Below, piece after piece: positions 52,177-60,787 of a DNA stretch of 64,000 bases (positions are counted from its first letter, which is position 1; each line of letters begins with the position of its first letter). Source of the DNA: Crocinitomix catalasitica ATCC 23190 (GTDB lineage Bacteria > Bacteroidota > Bacteroidia > Flavobacteriales_D > Crocinitomicaceae); NCBI RefSeq assembly GCF_000621625.1, contig NZ_JHXV01000010.1, positions 119,941-183,940 on the forward strand. Reading direction: 5' to 3'. A program made the translations under genes and the position numbers. Below the pieces are notes generated by a model, which made no database searches, had not been told where the DNA came from, and was given only the letters and a program-made list of their open reading frames with translations.

Positions 52177-54408
52177 ATGGACAAATTCAAGCGGTTTACA
52201 ATAGTTTTGGCGAAATTTTTCCCAATTCAGCTTGTACTTTTGCAATTAAAGAATAGTCATTTTATTTTATTCATTTGGTTCATTTTGTTTGGTCTTGTTA
52301 CTCAAACTATAGCAAATAAGTTCGGGATGCCTTATTTGTTTTTATCACCAGAATACTTAGGAAGTGTAAATTGGTTGTCTTATTTTGTTCTAGGCTTCGC
52401 GATTGGCGTTTTTTTTATGGCTTACCATCTCTATAGTTACATTATTTTGGGACCAGCTTTTCCTTTTATTGTTACTTTTTCTCGTGCTTTTTTCAAATTC
52501 TCTATTAACAACTCTTTTCTGCCTCTCTTATTCTATTTTTTCTTACTCGCTAATATTTATGATGTCCAGCATAGGGAAGAATTAGTTGGGAATGGTGAGA
52601 TTTTTGTTGAGATGTTATCTTTGACTGCCGGAATAGTCGCTTTTATTCTTATCTGTGTATTCTACTTTTTCAAAACGAATGTTGATATTTTCAAAATTAA
52701 GAATCGAAAAAATACACGATATACTTATGTAAATAGCTTATTTGGAAAAAGGAAATATTGGTTTAACACAAGAGCGACGGTAACCTATCAACCTTCTTAT
52801 TACTTTTCGTCAATGTTCAGAATATCCTTAGCAAGAGATGCTTCTCATTATGACAGAACGGTAATTCGAGATATATTCAGGCAGAACCATTTAAACGCCT
52901 CACTTTTCGAGATTATCATCATCATTTCATTCCTATTACTTAGTTTATTGCAGGAATTTCGTATTGTTGTAATACCCGCAGGTGCTAGTTTTTTCCTGTT
53001 AATGACTTTGATTTTGATGTTTGTTTCAATTTTTTATTCGTGGTTTAAAAGTTGGGCATTATCTCTAATTTTCATTTCTTTTATTGGCCTTAATTACTTC
53101 TCAAAAGGAACTGGGATTTTAACTTCAAAAAGCAAAGCCTATGGATTGTCTTATAAAAACAAGGTCATCTATAATCTTGATAGCCTTAAAACAATACAAT
53201 TTGACGAAGCAGTTTTAAAACAAGAAATTGTATATCACGAGAATATTCTTAAAAAATGGAAAATTAAGGCGAGAGCGGCACAAGGAGCAACTAAGCCTAA
53301 ATTGATTATTGTGAATTGTTCTGGAGGAGGATTGCGATCTGCAATGTGGACCAATTATGTACTACAAGAACTCGACAAAAACACAGAAGGAGTAGTGCTG
53401 CAAAGTACACATATGCTTACAGGTGCATCTGGAGGAATGGTTGGAGCAGCTTATTATCGAGCAATTTCTCAAGTTAGTGAAGGTGATTTGACGGATAGAC
53501 AAAGAGAGAATGTCCTGCGTAATATATCAAGTGATATGTTGAATAATGTTGCATTCAATCTAGTTTCGCACGACCTATTTTTAAGGTACCGTAAGTTAGA
53601 ATTTGATAATGAGTTTTATTTAAAGGATCGCGGGTTCGCATTTGAACAAAAATTGAATGTAAATACACAGTTCGTAATGAATAAAGATTTGGGTGATTAT
53701 CATTTGGCCGAATTAAATAGTGAAATACCTTTAATGATTTTTTCTCCAACTATTATTAATGATGGAAGACGTTTGATTATATCATCTCAACCTATGAGTT
53801 TTTTAAATGGATTAAATTTTACAGAAAGTAAAATTGGACCGGAGAATATTGAATACATCAAGCTCTTTAAAGATAATAATCCTTTGCGCATTAAATTCAC
53901 TTCAGTTTTGAGAATGAATTCGACTTTCCCATACGTATTACCAGCTGTTGCAATGCCTACTTTACCTGAAACATATATTATGGATGCTGGTATTAGAGAC
54001 AATTATGGAACCAAAACTTCAATTCGATATCTTGCCGCACTTAAAGATTGGATCAAAGAAAATACAAGTGGTGTAATATTAATAGAGATTCGAGATATTA
54101 ATAAGGATTATGATCTTGGTGATAAAAGTGAATACTCTTTATTTGATCGTGTTATAAAACCAGTCGGCAATTTTTATGGAAATTATCTGCATGCACAAGA
54201 ATATGATGCAGCAGAGCTCTTAGCACTGACTAAAAGGTCAGGTTTAAAGGTAGATGCCGTTACTTTTGTATTAAGAAAAGATCCGAACGAGCGAATCTCT
54301 TTGAGTTGGCACTTAACACAAAGAGAGAAAAATGACATAATCAAAACATTTCATAATGAATATAATCAAAATGAAATGAATATTTTAATAGATTTGCTCC
54401 AACCTTAA
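52177..54408 (+). CDS. Patatin-like phospholipase with a large membrane domain
   Basis: A 743-residue protein. The first half (to about 330) has seven or eight membrane helices in two groups. The second half is a patatin domain: the oxyanion segment S382-G-G-G-L-R, the nucleophile S418 in G-A-S-G-G, and the dyad partner D603 in D-A-G. Patatins hydrolyse acyl chains from membrane lipids. All catalytic residues are present, so it should be active, with its catalytic part facing one side of the inner membrane. It starts a group with DUF389, a barrel protein and GDPD; the joint role may be lipid turnover. Confidence 0.85.
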   Translation: MDKFKRFTIVLAKFFPIQLVLLQLKNSHFILFIWFILFGLVTQTIANKFGMPYLFLSPEYLGSVNWLSYFVLGFAIGVFFMAYHLYSYIILGPAFPFIVTFSRAFFKFSINNSFLPLLFYFFLLANIYDVQHREELVGNGEIFVEMLSLTAGIVAFILICVFYFFKTNVDIFKIKNRKNTRYTYVNSLFGKRKYWFNTRATVTYQPSYYFSSMFRISLARDASHYDRTVIRDIFRQNHLNASLFEIIIIISFLLLSLLQEFRIVVIPAGASFFLLMTLILMFVSIFYSWFKSWALSLIFISFIGLNYFSKGTGILTSKSKAYGLSYKNKVIYNLDSLKTIQFDEAVLKQEIVYHENILKKWKIKARAAQGATKPKLIIVNCSGGGLRSAMWTNYVLQELDKNTEGVVLQSTHMLTGASGGMVGAAYYRAISQVSEGDLTDRQRENVLRNISSDMLNNVAFNLVSHDLFLRYRKLEFDNEFYLKDRGFAFEQKLNVNTQFVMNKDLGDYHLAELNSEIPLMIFSPTIINDGRRLIISSQPMSFLNGLNFTESKIGPENIEYIKLFKDNNPLRIKFTSVLRMNSTFPYVLPAVAMPTLPETYIMDAGIRDNYGTKTSIRYLAALKDWIKENTSGVILIEIRDINKDYDLGDKSEYSLFDRVIKPVGNFYGNYLHAQEYDAAELLALTKRSGLKVDAVTFVLRKDPNERISLSWHLTQREKNDIIKTFHNEYNQNEMNILIDLLQP

Positions 54409-54427
54409 ATTGTTAACGCAATAATAT

Positions 54428-56029
54428 ATGAATCAAAATATTGATAATGAGAATGACGCTGATCAAAATACAAATGGTCAGAATGAAACCAATAATACTA
54501 ATTCATCTGGTAACACTGATCAAAATGAAGCTGGTCAAAATGAGTCTAATCAAACGAATTCTGAAGGAAATGTTAACCAAAACGAAGATCCAACAAAAAT
54601 TCATCTTGATACTAAGCCCAGTGAATTAATTTCAGGTCTATTCAATTTTTTAAAGTCGATTCTATCGCTAAAACACCAAGGCTATAAATATAAAAAAGTA
54701 ATAGACGAGGCACGTGAAGGGGTTGTATTTGCTGGATATAATGTTTGGATTTTAATATGTTCAATTGTTGTTGCTTCTGTTGGTCTTAACTTAAACTCAA
54801 TACCCGTAGTGATTGGAGCCATGTTAATCTCCCCTTTGATGGGACCTATTCGAGGATTAGGTTTCGGTGTTGGTACGAATGATTTGCCACTATTGTTTGC
54901 ATCATTGAAAAACTTTGGTGTCATGGTTGGTGTCAGTTTAGCAACTTCTGTTCTATATTTTTTAGTTTCTCCAATTGATATCGCCACTACAGAATTGTTA
55001 GGGCGAACTGAGCCAAGCTTTCTTGATGCAATGATTGCATTTTTTGGAGGTCTGGCCGGTGTCATTGCCTTTACTAACGGAAAAAATGATACGGTTATCA
55101 GTGGTGTAGCAATAGCGACAGCTTTAATGCCGCCTTTATGTACGGCTGGATTTGGTATTGCAAATGGAGAATTGACTTATTTTTTAGGTGCTTCTTATTT
55201 ATTTTTGGTTAATTCACTAATGATTGCCCTGCCAACAATGCTTTTAGTTAGATATGTAGGTTTTCCAAAAAGAGAATATGTGAGTATTCGTATTGAAAAA
55301 CGTGTTCAAGCTTATATTATAGTATTCTTAGTTGTTGTTTTAGCGCCGTCCGGTTATTTGTTCTATAAAATGACGAAGAAAAGTATTTTTGAAGGTAATG
55401 TGATTGAATTCGTAACCAAAGTTGTTGAGCCAAGTCAATCAGGGATGAAGGTTATCACAAATACTAAATTTGATTTCGAAAATTCTGTCATCGAGTTAAT
55501 TTGCCAAAATAAATATGTTGATTCGTTGGAAGTTCAAAGATGGGAAAGACAATTGGGGCAATACGATCTTGAATATGCTCAAATTGAAGTTATTCAAACT
55601 GGTGATAGAGCTTATACAGATATGAAAATAAGTGAAGCATTGAATCAGGCTGGTCGAAATGATAATTTAATTGATTTATTAAAATCGAAAGAGGATAAAA
55701 TGACGCAGATGAAGGATGAGCTGGAAGCGATTAAAAATGATCCAAACTTAAAAAAGGATCCTTTAGAAGTTGATTTTTTAATGAATGGTTTAAAATTAGA
55801 ATATGAAGAAGTTGACCATATAATTATTAGTCGAAATTTTGTAATCAACCAAAATAATCAGATCGATACGACTTATTCCGCTTCAATTGATTTTAAGAAA
55901 GGTATATCTGCTGACACGCAATTGAAAACGAAAAAACGCTTGTCTAAAAGATTGTTATACGAATTACAACAAAAAACAAAAACGAAACAAGATACTGTAT
56001 TGATTTATAGTCTACATAAAGATAAATAA
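54428..56029 (+). CDS. DUF389 membrane protein with an Asn/Gln-rich N-terminus
   Basis: A 533-residue protein. Residues 1-55 are a low-complexity Asn/Gln/Glu tract built from two copies of a 19-residue unit (DQNTNGQNETNNTNSSGNT, then DQNEAGQNESNQTNSEGNV). Residues about 95-300 are the DUF389 membrane core with five to six helices, including VIGAMLISPLMGPIRGLG and GVAIATALMPPLCTAGFG. The rest is a soluble region with coiled coil (DLLKSKEDKMTQMKDELEAI). DUF389 has no known function. It follows the patatin gene by 19 nt and overlaps the barrel gene by 1 nt. Confidence 0.85.
   Translation: MNQNIDNENDADQNTNGQNETNNTNSSGNTDQNEAGQNESNQTNSEGNVNQNEDPTKIHLDTKPSELISGLFNFLKSILSLKHQGYKYKKVIDEAREGVVFAGYNVWILICSIVVASVGLNLNSIPVVIGAMLISPLMGPIRGLGFGVGTNDLPLLFASLKNFGVMVGVSLATSVLYFLVSPIDIATTELLGRTEPSFLDAMIAFFGGLAGVIAFTNGKNDTVISGVAIATALMPPLCTAGFGIANGELTYFLGASYLFLVNSLMIALPTMLLVRYVGFPKREYVSIRIEKRVQAYIIVFLVVVLAPSGYLFYKMTKKSIFEGNVIEFVTKVVEPSQSGMKVITNTKFDFENSVIELICQNKYVDSLEVQRWERQLGQYDLEYAQIEVIQTGDRAYTDMKISEALNQAGRNDNLIDLLKSKEDKMTQMKDELEAIKNDPNLKKDPLEVDFLMNGLKLEYEEVDHIIISRNFVINQNNQIDTTYSASIDFKKGISADTQLKTKKRLSKRLLYELQQKTKTKQDTVLIYSLHKDK
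54470..54583 (+). repeat. Two degenerate 57-bp coding repeats in the DUF389 gene
   Basis: Two in-frame 57-bp copies encode 19-residue Asn/Gln-rich units beginning DQN, followed by the start of a third (NQNEDP). The copies differ at several codons, so they are not a very recent duplication. Confidence 0.6.
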
Positions 56030-56547
56030 TGCGGATAAAAGCTTTCTTTGTCCTTCTTTTGGTCAATTCAATTGTAAATGCTCAACTGAATTTGTTTTCC
56101 GAAGTTATAGTAGGGAAGGATAAAATTGGCTTGCTTTATGAATTGAATATAGGAACAATAATTCATGAAAAGCAGCAATTAAAAATTGGAGCAAGGCTTT
56201 ACGAACCTGATAATTTATTCGAAAGAAATATACCAGGAATCGTTTTGGGATATCAATATCGTTTATTAAATACGGAACGTAAGTTGAATGTTGATGTCGG
56301 TTATTTATTCCATTTTACGAGTCGTGAACTTTTAAATCATGATATAACACTGTTTGACCATAAACTCACAGTAGTTCCAAATTTTAATATAAATAAGAAT
56401 TGGCAACTAATCATGAGATTTGCGATTGGCTACGATTTCATTCGACCAACTATCATTCCTAATTCAAATCAAGTATTTACCTTTGTGAATTATGAAGCGA
56501 GTTTCGGTATTCAATATGCTATTAATATTAACACTACTCATCAATAG
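56029..56547 (+). CDS. Outer-membrane beta-barrel-like protein
   Basis: A 172-residue protein with a signal peptide (ending VNAQ) and about eight amphipathic strands, for example GLLYELNIGTII, QLKIGARLYEP and VLGYQYRLL. It looks like a small barrel or a periplasmic beta protein; no family recognised. It shares 1 nt with DUF389 and overlaps the GDPD gene by 56 nt, the longest overlap in this window. Confidence 0.65.
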   Translation: MRIKAFFVLLLVNSIVNAQLNLFSEVIVGKDKIGLLYELNIGTIIHEKQQLKIGARLYEPDNLFERNIPGIVLGYQYRLLNTERKLNVDVGYLFHFTSRELLNHDITLFDHKLTVVPNFNINKNWQLIMRFAIGYDFIRPTIIPNSNQVFTFVNYEASFGIQYAININTTHQ

Positions 56548-57310
56548 CAGTTGTAAGTCGAATGATTATAAAAAAATAGGACCTGTTTATGGGCACGCAG
56601 GAACAGCATTGTCGGAAGAACGATATATATATCCCCCGAATACGCAGGTTTCAATCGATTACGCTTTGCAAGTTTTAGCTGCTGACGGAGTTGAAGTCGA
56701 TGTGCAAATGACTGCTGATGGAGAGCTTGTTCTTTTTCACGATCAAACTACTGATGAGACAACGAATCGAGCCGGATGCATAAATTCATTCACGTTATCA
56801 GAAATTAAAGAGTTTGACTATTATAAAAATTATAAAATCGCTTCTTTAACGGATGTTTTGCCGGGTACAGTCTCATCTGGACATAAAATAATATTAGATC
56901 TTAAACATTATAATCAATGTGAAAATAGATTAATAGATTTTGATTTATTTAATGCTGCATTAAACAAAGCTATGAAAACATTAAGTGCTATAGAGAAATC
57001 AAATATAATTGTCAATGCACAGAATATTGAGATGTTAAATGCTTTAACTGATACGAAGATCAATAAATCACTAGAAATTGATGATATTAATAAAGGAATT
57101 AATTTTGTAGAAAGTAATAGTTTTGATTTTCTGATGTTGAAACTAACTCAAATGACAAAAGAAGAGGCAAAAAAGCTAAATGAAAATAATATACAAATTG
57201 GATTATTCAATATTAAAACAACAAATGAAATTAAGCAGGCGCTTGATTTTGAATTCGCATTTTTAATATCAGATAATATTCCGAAAACAAAACACTTGCT
57301 AAAACAATAA
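56492..57310 (+). CDS. Lipoprotein glycerophosphodiester phosphodiesterase (GDPD) family protein
   Basis: A TIM-barrel phosphodiesterase of 272 residues that would release glycerol 3-phosphate from deacylated phospholipids. The catalytic and metal residues are partly conserved: H35 in GHAG, E68 and D70 in GVEVDVQ, H83 in LFHD. The usual GHRG has Ala in place of Arg. The N-terminus is a lipoprotein signal with Cys21 (NSSC), so it faces the periplasm or surface. ATG 56492 is chosen because it supplies the basic residues of the signal; ATG 56516 is possible. It follows a patatin in the same unit, which would supply its substrate. Confidence 0.82.
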   Translation: MKRVSVFNMLLILTLLINSSCKSNDYKKIGPVYGHAGTALSEERYIYPPNTQVSIDYALQVLAADGVEVDVQMTADGELVLFHDQTTDETTNRAGCINSFTLSEIKEFDYYKNYKIASLTDVLPGTVSSGHKIILDLKHYNQCENRLIDFDLFNAALNKAMKTLSAIEKSNIIVNAQNIEMLNALTDTKINKSLEIDDINKGINFVESNSFDFLMLKLTQMTKEEAKKLNENNIQIGLFNIKTTNEIKQALDFEFAFLISDNIPKTKHLLKQ

Positions 57311-57312
57311 AT

Positions 57313-57660
57313 ATGGCAAAGAAAAATAAAGCAAATAAAAACATCGTGTATTCTACTAATCCAGACTTTAATTACGATGCTGAAGATGACGGTGAGATGG
57401 AAACTTTAGCTCCAAACCAGCAAGATTTGAGAGTTCTTGTTGATCGCAAACAAAGAAAAGGGAAAGAAGTGACACTGGTTACAGGTTTCGTCGGTACTGA
57501 TGATGATTTAAAGGATCTCGGGAAATTATTAAAACAAAAATGTGGGGTAGGTGGAGCAGTAAAAGATGGAGAAATTATCATTCAAGGAAATTCAGGCCAG
57601 AAGATTTTAGACTTATTGTTAGGAATGAAATATGGTGTTAAGAAGAGCGGAGCTTTTTGA
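57313..57660 (+). CDS. yciH: SUI1/YciH-type translation factor-like protein
   Basis: A 115-residue protein with a polar N-terminal tail and the SUI1 fold: RVLVDRKQRKGKEVTLVTGF, then LKDLGKLLKQKCGVGGAVKDGEIIIQGN and KILDLLLGMKYGVK, in family order. Homologues of eIF1 in bacteria are non-essential and of uncertain role in initiation fidelity. It starts 2 nt after the GDPD stop. It ends with TGA, one of several genes here showing that UGA is a normal stop. Confidence 0.92.
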   Translation: MAKKNKANKNIVYSTNPDFNYDAEDDGEMETLAPNQQDLRVLVDRKQRKGKEVTLVTGFVGTDDDLKDLGKLLKQKCGVGGAVKDGEIIIQGNSGQKILDLLLGMKYGVKKSGAF

Positions 57661-57668
57661 TTGGTATT

Positions 57669-57774
57669 GCGAGATATGAGTTACCCGATTTCGAACATTG
57701 TGAGGTGTGAAACTCAACTAACCAATTAAACCCTATGAAAAGAAAATTTCGCTCAAAATCGGGACTCATATCGC
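57669..57774 (+). other. Long-armed inverted repeat, candidate structured RNA
   Basis: Left arm 57669-57691 and right arm 57756-57774 pair through 19 bp in three blocks (GC, GATATGAGT, CCCGATTT) with two 2-nt bulges on the left. The 64-nt loop has an inner TGAG/CTCA hairpin (57701-57716). A further ATTGGT upstream of the arm could pair with ACCAAT at 57721 to make a pseudoknot. No T run follows. Confidence 0.45.
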
Positions 57775-57837
57775 ACTAGTTATGAATTTAGTGCTTGACC
57801 ACTGGTGTAAATTTAGGGTTATTATATGGAGTAAATC

Positions 57838-57894
57838 ATGATGAAAACTTTAACTGTATATTTGATTTATTTATTGGTTGTTTTTATTGGGTAA
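57838..57894 (+). CDS. Possible 18-residue hydrophobic peptide
   Basis: ATG 57838 to TAA 57894 encodes MMKTLTVYLIYLLVVFIG, a single membrane-spanning stretch. GGAG lies 6 nt before the first ATG, a good Shine-Dalgarno that is rare in this phylum. It follows a structured region and precedes pyrR. It could be a small membrane peptide, a type I toxin-like ORF or chance. Confidence 0.3.
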   Translation: MMKTLTVYLIYLLVVFIG

Positions 57895-57967
57895 ATTGAG
57901 AATATATTTGGCTTTAATTTATTGAGGAATTTTGATATTTTTTTCTCAGAAGCTAATAAATTAATAT

Positions 57968-57975
57968 TACATTTG
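57968..57975 (+). promoter_or_regulatory. -7 box for pyrR-pyrB
   Basis: TACATTTG, a perfect TAnnTTTG, 17 nt before the pyrR ATG. There is no clear TTTG at -33; a T-rich tract lies at 57938-57944. The leader would be only about 10 nt, too short for pyrR-type attenuation upstream of pyrR. Confidence 0.6.
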
Positions 57976-57991
57976 CTTAATCAATAGAAAA

Positions 57992-58531
57992 ATGGACAAG
58001 AGGACTATACTAAATAGTAAACACTTCGAAATTACGCTTAATCGTTTAGCTAGTCAGCTTAAAGAAAATCATCAGTCTTTCGAAAATACTGTTCTCATTG
58101 GTTTACAACCTAGAGGAATTCATGTATTGAACAGATTAAAAAAAATTCTCGAAAAAGACTTAAATACAACCATTAAATGTGGCCAGTTGGATATTACATT
58201 TTATAGGGATGATTTTAGAAGAAGAGAGCAGCCAATAATTCCAAGTGTTACCAATATCGATTTCATCATAGAAAATAAAAATGTTGTATTAATTGACGAC
58301 GTTTTATTCTCAGGTAGAACAATAAGATCTGGTTTGGATGCATTATTGGCTTTTGGTCGACCGAAAAGGGTAGAACTATTGACATTTATTGATCGAAGAT
58401 TTGAACGACACTTACCTATTCAGCCTGATTATACTGGTAAAACAGTAGATACTTTATCAAGTCAACGCGTTTCAGTTGAGTGGCAAGAAGTAGAAGGAGA
58501 GGATAAAGTGGTTCTTTTTGAAGAAGCATAG
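57992..58531 (+). CDS. pyrR: PyrR: uracil phosphoribosyltransferase/pyr regulator
   Basis: A 179-residue PRTase-fold protein. The PRPP loop is VVLIDDVLFSGRTIRSGLDAL, the flexible-hood region holds REQPIIPSVTNIDF, and the PyrR-specific end is FIDRRFERHLPIQPDYTGK with SQRVSVEW. In Firmicutes PyrR binds pyr mRNA and attenuates; in Bacteroidota it may act as a UPRTase or a regulator by another route. It is 38 nt upstream of pyrB in the same orientation, so the pyrimidine link is firm. Confidence 0.95.
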   Translation: MDKRTILNSKHFEITLNRLASQLKENHQSFENTVLIGLQPRGIHVLNRLKKILEKDLNTTIKCGQLDITFYRDDFRRREQPIIPSVTNIDFIIENKNVVLIDDVLFSGRTIRSGLDALLAFGRPKRVELLTFIDRRFERHLPIQPDYTGKTVDTLSSQRVSVEWQEVEGEDKVVLFEEA

Positions 58532-58569
58532 TAATATATAACTGAAATTAAAAAATGCGGGTTTAGTTT

Positions 58570-59502
58570 ATGAATAATTTGAGTGTTGAACATCTTACTG
58601 GAATTAAAGATTTAACTAAAAATGATATTGAACTCATTTTTAAAACCGCTGATAGCTTTAAAGATGTTATCAATCGGCCTATAAAAAAAGTACCTTCTCT
58701 AAGAGATATTACAATCGCTAATCTGTTTTTTGAAAATTCAACAAGAACTAGATTGTCGTTTGAATTGGCTGAGAAAAGATTGTCTGCAGATGTAATAAAC
58801 TTTTCTGCTGCGAATTCATCTGTTAAAAAAGGAGAAACGCTAATCGATACGGTAAATAATATTTTGGCAATGAAAGTTGATCTCGTGGTCATGAGACATC
58901 CGAATCCAGGTGCGGCTAAATTTTTATCTGAGCGAATAGATGCAAAAGTTGTGAATGCAGGTGATGGTACACATGAACATCCAACACAGGCACTATTGGA
59001 TGCTTATTCAATTCGTGAGCAATTAGGTCCTGATTTTAAAGGTAAAAAGGTCGTTATAGTTGGAGATATTAGACATTCGCGGGTAGCATTATCAAATATC
59101 TATTGCCTTCAAAAATTAGGAGCAGAAGTGATGGTTTGCGGTCCTACAACGTTAATTCCAAAACATATTGAGGAGTTAGGTGTTTTGGTAGAGCACGATC
59201 TTAAAAAAGCTTTAGCTTGGTGTGATGTAGCAAATATGTTACGCATTCAGTTGGAACGTCAGGATATTCAATTCTTCCCGTCATTAAGAGAATACAGCAT
59301 GCTATTTGGCTTGACAAAAGAAATTCTAGATAGTTTGGATAAGAAGATCGTAGTTATGCATCCAGGTCCAATAAATAGAGGTGTAGAAATCTCATCTGAT
59401 GTAGCAGATTCTGATCAATCTATTATTTTGCAACAAGTAGAAAATGGTGTCGCTATAAGAATGGCTGTAATCTATTTATTGGCCGCTCAAATAAGTAGAT
59501 AA
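58570..59502 (+). CDS. pyrB: Aspartate carbamoyltransferase, catalytic subunit
   Basis: Second step of pyrimidine synthesis, carbamoyl phosphate with aspartate. The 310-residue protein has the carbamoyl-phosphate motif S57-T58-R59-T60 in FFENSTRTRLSFE, the HPNPG and HPTQALLDAYSI segments, and the aspartate-binding MHPGPINRG. All are intact. No regulatory subunit pyrI follows. It is co-transcribed with pyrR, and a hairpin with T tract follows it. Confidence 0.96.
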   Translation: MNNLSVEHLTGIKDLTKNDIELIFKTADSFKDVINRPIKKVPSLRDITIANLFFENSTRTRLSFELAEKRLSADVINFSAANSSVKKGETLIDTVNNILAMKVDLVVMRHPNPGAAKFLSERIDAKVVNAGDGTHEHPTQALLDAYSIREQLGPDFKGKKVVIVGDIRHSRVALSNIYCLQKLGAEVMVCGPTTLIPKHIEELGVLVEHDLKKALAWCDVANMLRIQLERQDIQFFPSLREYSMLFGLTKEILDSLDKKIVVMHPGPINRGVEISSDVADSDQSIILQQVENGVAIRMAVIYLLAAQISR

Positions 59503-59512
59503 TTACTTATTC

Positions 59513-59545
59513 AAGTGATTTATCATTTCACTTTTCATTTTTAAG
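59513..59545 (+). terminator. Probable terminator after pyrB
   Basis: AAGTGA (59513-59518) pairs with TCACTT (59528-59533) around a 9-nt loop, followed by a T-rich tract with a five-T run. The stem is short, so confidence is moderate. Confidence 0.5.
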
Positions 59546-59676
59546 CTTTTGTTTAAAACATATACCTTTTTTATAAAAAAAATTAATAAATTTGGTTGAA
59601 TACAATTATTGACGTTTATTTCAATAGATAACGAATAAATCGTATTTTTAACGGACATAACGTAAAGAGGATTATT

Positions 59677-60027
59677 ATGAATTTTGAATCTCAAGAAAAA
59701 GGTAAGTACACAATTATATTATCGAATGTTGATAAACTGGATGCGAATAATGCATCTGAACTTAAAGCACTTTTCTTGTTGACGAATAAAAAATCTATAA
59801 ATACGATTGTTTTAGATATAAGCAGGACGAAATATTGTGATTCATCAGGCTTGAGTGCTATTTTAATCGGTAACAGATTGTGTAAGGATAGTGGTGGTGT
59901 ATTCGTTTTATTTGGTTTACAACCTAACGTTAAAAAGCTAATAGAAATATCTCAATTACAAACAGTACTCAATATTGCTAAAGATATTGATGAAGCTGTT
60001 ACTCATATTCCTCAAGTGAGTGCGTAA
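59677..60027 (+). CDS. STAS-domain anti-anti-sigma factor-like protein
   Basis: A 116-residue single STAS domain of the SpoIIAA/RsbV type. The phosphorylation loop is KYCDSSGLSAIL with Ser57 at the usual site, preceded by TIVLDISR and followed by VFVLFGLQPNVKKLIE. Such proteins bind an anti-sigma factor kinase when unphosphorylated; in Bacteroidota the partner is often a phosphatase or another STAS system. No kinase or sigma factor is nearby. It has its own unit between two terminators. Confidence 0.88.
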   Translation: MNFESQEKGKYTIILSNVDKLDANNASELKALFLLTNKKSINTIVLDISRTKYCDSSGLSAILIGNRLCKDSGGVFVLFGLQPNVKKLIEISQLQTVLNIAKDIDEAVTHIPQVSA

Positions 60028-60050
60028 TTATACTACAATTATAAAAGTTT

Positions 60051-60096
60051 AAAGCAAAAAAAAAGGTTGACTATAGTCAACCTTTTTTTTTGCTTT
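60051..60096. terminator. Perfect 46-bp palindromic bidirectional terminator
   Basis: Two 21-nt arms, each AAAGC, nine A, GGTTGAC on the left (60051-60071) and its exact complement on the right (60076-60096), around TATA, which is itself a palindrome. The GC-containing core has nine T on either strand, so it ends both the STAS gene and the convergent LolA-like gene. Confidence 0.93.
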
Positions 60097-60104
60097 AATA
60101 ATTT

Positions 60105-60746
60105 TTAATCTGCGTAACATTCAACTTCTGGATGTTTTGCTCTGTCAAAAACAAAAGTTGAAGCAGGGAGAGATAAGTTTTCATCGAACTTAGTCAGGAT
60201 GTACTTCATATTTGTTCCGTCTTTTCCTTTAATATAAACAAGCTTAATTTCATTTGTCTCTTTGTCTATTTTAAGAATAACTGTGTGAAATTTACTTTTT
60301 GCAGGATCCTTAGGGAATAAATTAATGTGGTGAACCGTACGTCCATTTACAATTTCTTCTTCAATGTATTTAAACGTAAATCCTTTTTCCCAAATTGTCA
60401 ATAGCTTACTTGGTGATACCATACCTTCATCTTCTGAGTCAGATACTGCCGAAGTATAACATTCAGCATCGTCTTTTAAATAAGTTGTTATAGTAGTACC
60501 GTCACAGTAAATTTCCTGATCCGCTAGTTCGACCTTATATTTATCCCCAGATAAAAAAGCTTTACCTTGTTGTTTTATGGGATTACTGTCAGCTCCAGAA
60601 ATGGTGAGATCAAAACTGAGCGATATAGTCTTATAAGCTTTCGTTTTTGCACTAACCTTATCCAATATTTCTTTTGCTTTATCCGCTTGGCCAAAACTTG
60701 CCCCAACAAGTAAAAAGCTGAACATTATTCCTAAAACTTTTTTCAT
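60105..60746 (-). CDS. LolA-family outer-membrane lipoprotein carrier-like protein
   Basis: A 213-residue periplasmic protein with a signal peptide (ending ASFGQ) and the LolA layout: AKEILDKVSAKTKAYKTISLSFDL, then GKAFLSGDKYKVEL, a central variable loop and a HTVILKIDKETNEI strand, in order. LolA carries lipoproteins across the periplasm; this branch in Bacteroidota is often called a LolA-like or DUF4292-like carrier. It lies 41 nt after ftsK on the same strand, the common Bacteroidota pairing, and ends at a bidirectional terminator. Confidence 0.85.
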   Translation of the reverse strand: MKKVLGIMFSFLLVGASFGQADKAKEILDKVSAKTKAYKTISLSFDLTISGADSNPIKQQGKAFLSGDKYKVELADQEIYCDGTTITTYLKDDAECYTSAVSDSEDEGMVSPSKLLTIWEKGFTFKYIEEEIVNGRTVHHINLFPKDPAKSKFHTVILKIDKETNEIKLVYIKGKDGTNMKYILTKFDENLSLPASTFVFDRAKHPEVECYAD

Positions 60747-60787
60747 AATATTTATTTTTAATACAAATATCCAAAATTATGCCAAAC

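Larger units (their letters stand above)
57661..57991. other. Intergenic region of 331 nt before pyrR
   Basis: It contains a long imperfect inverted repeat (57669-57774), a possible 18-residue hydrophobic ORF (57838-57894) and the pyrR -7 box (57968-57975). Nothing else was recognised. Confidence 0.55.
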
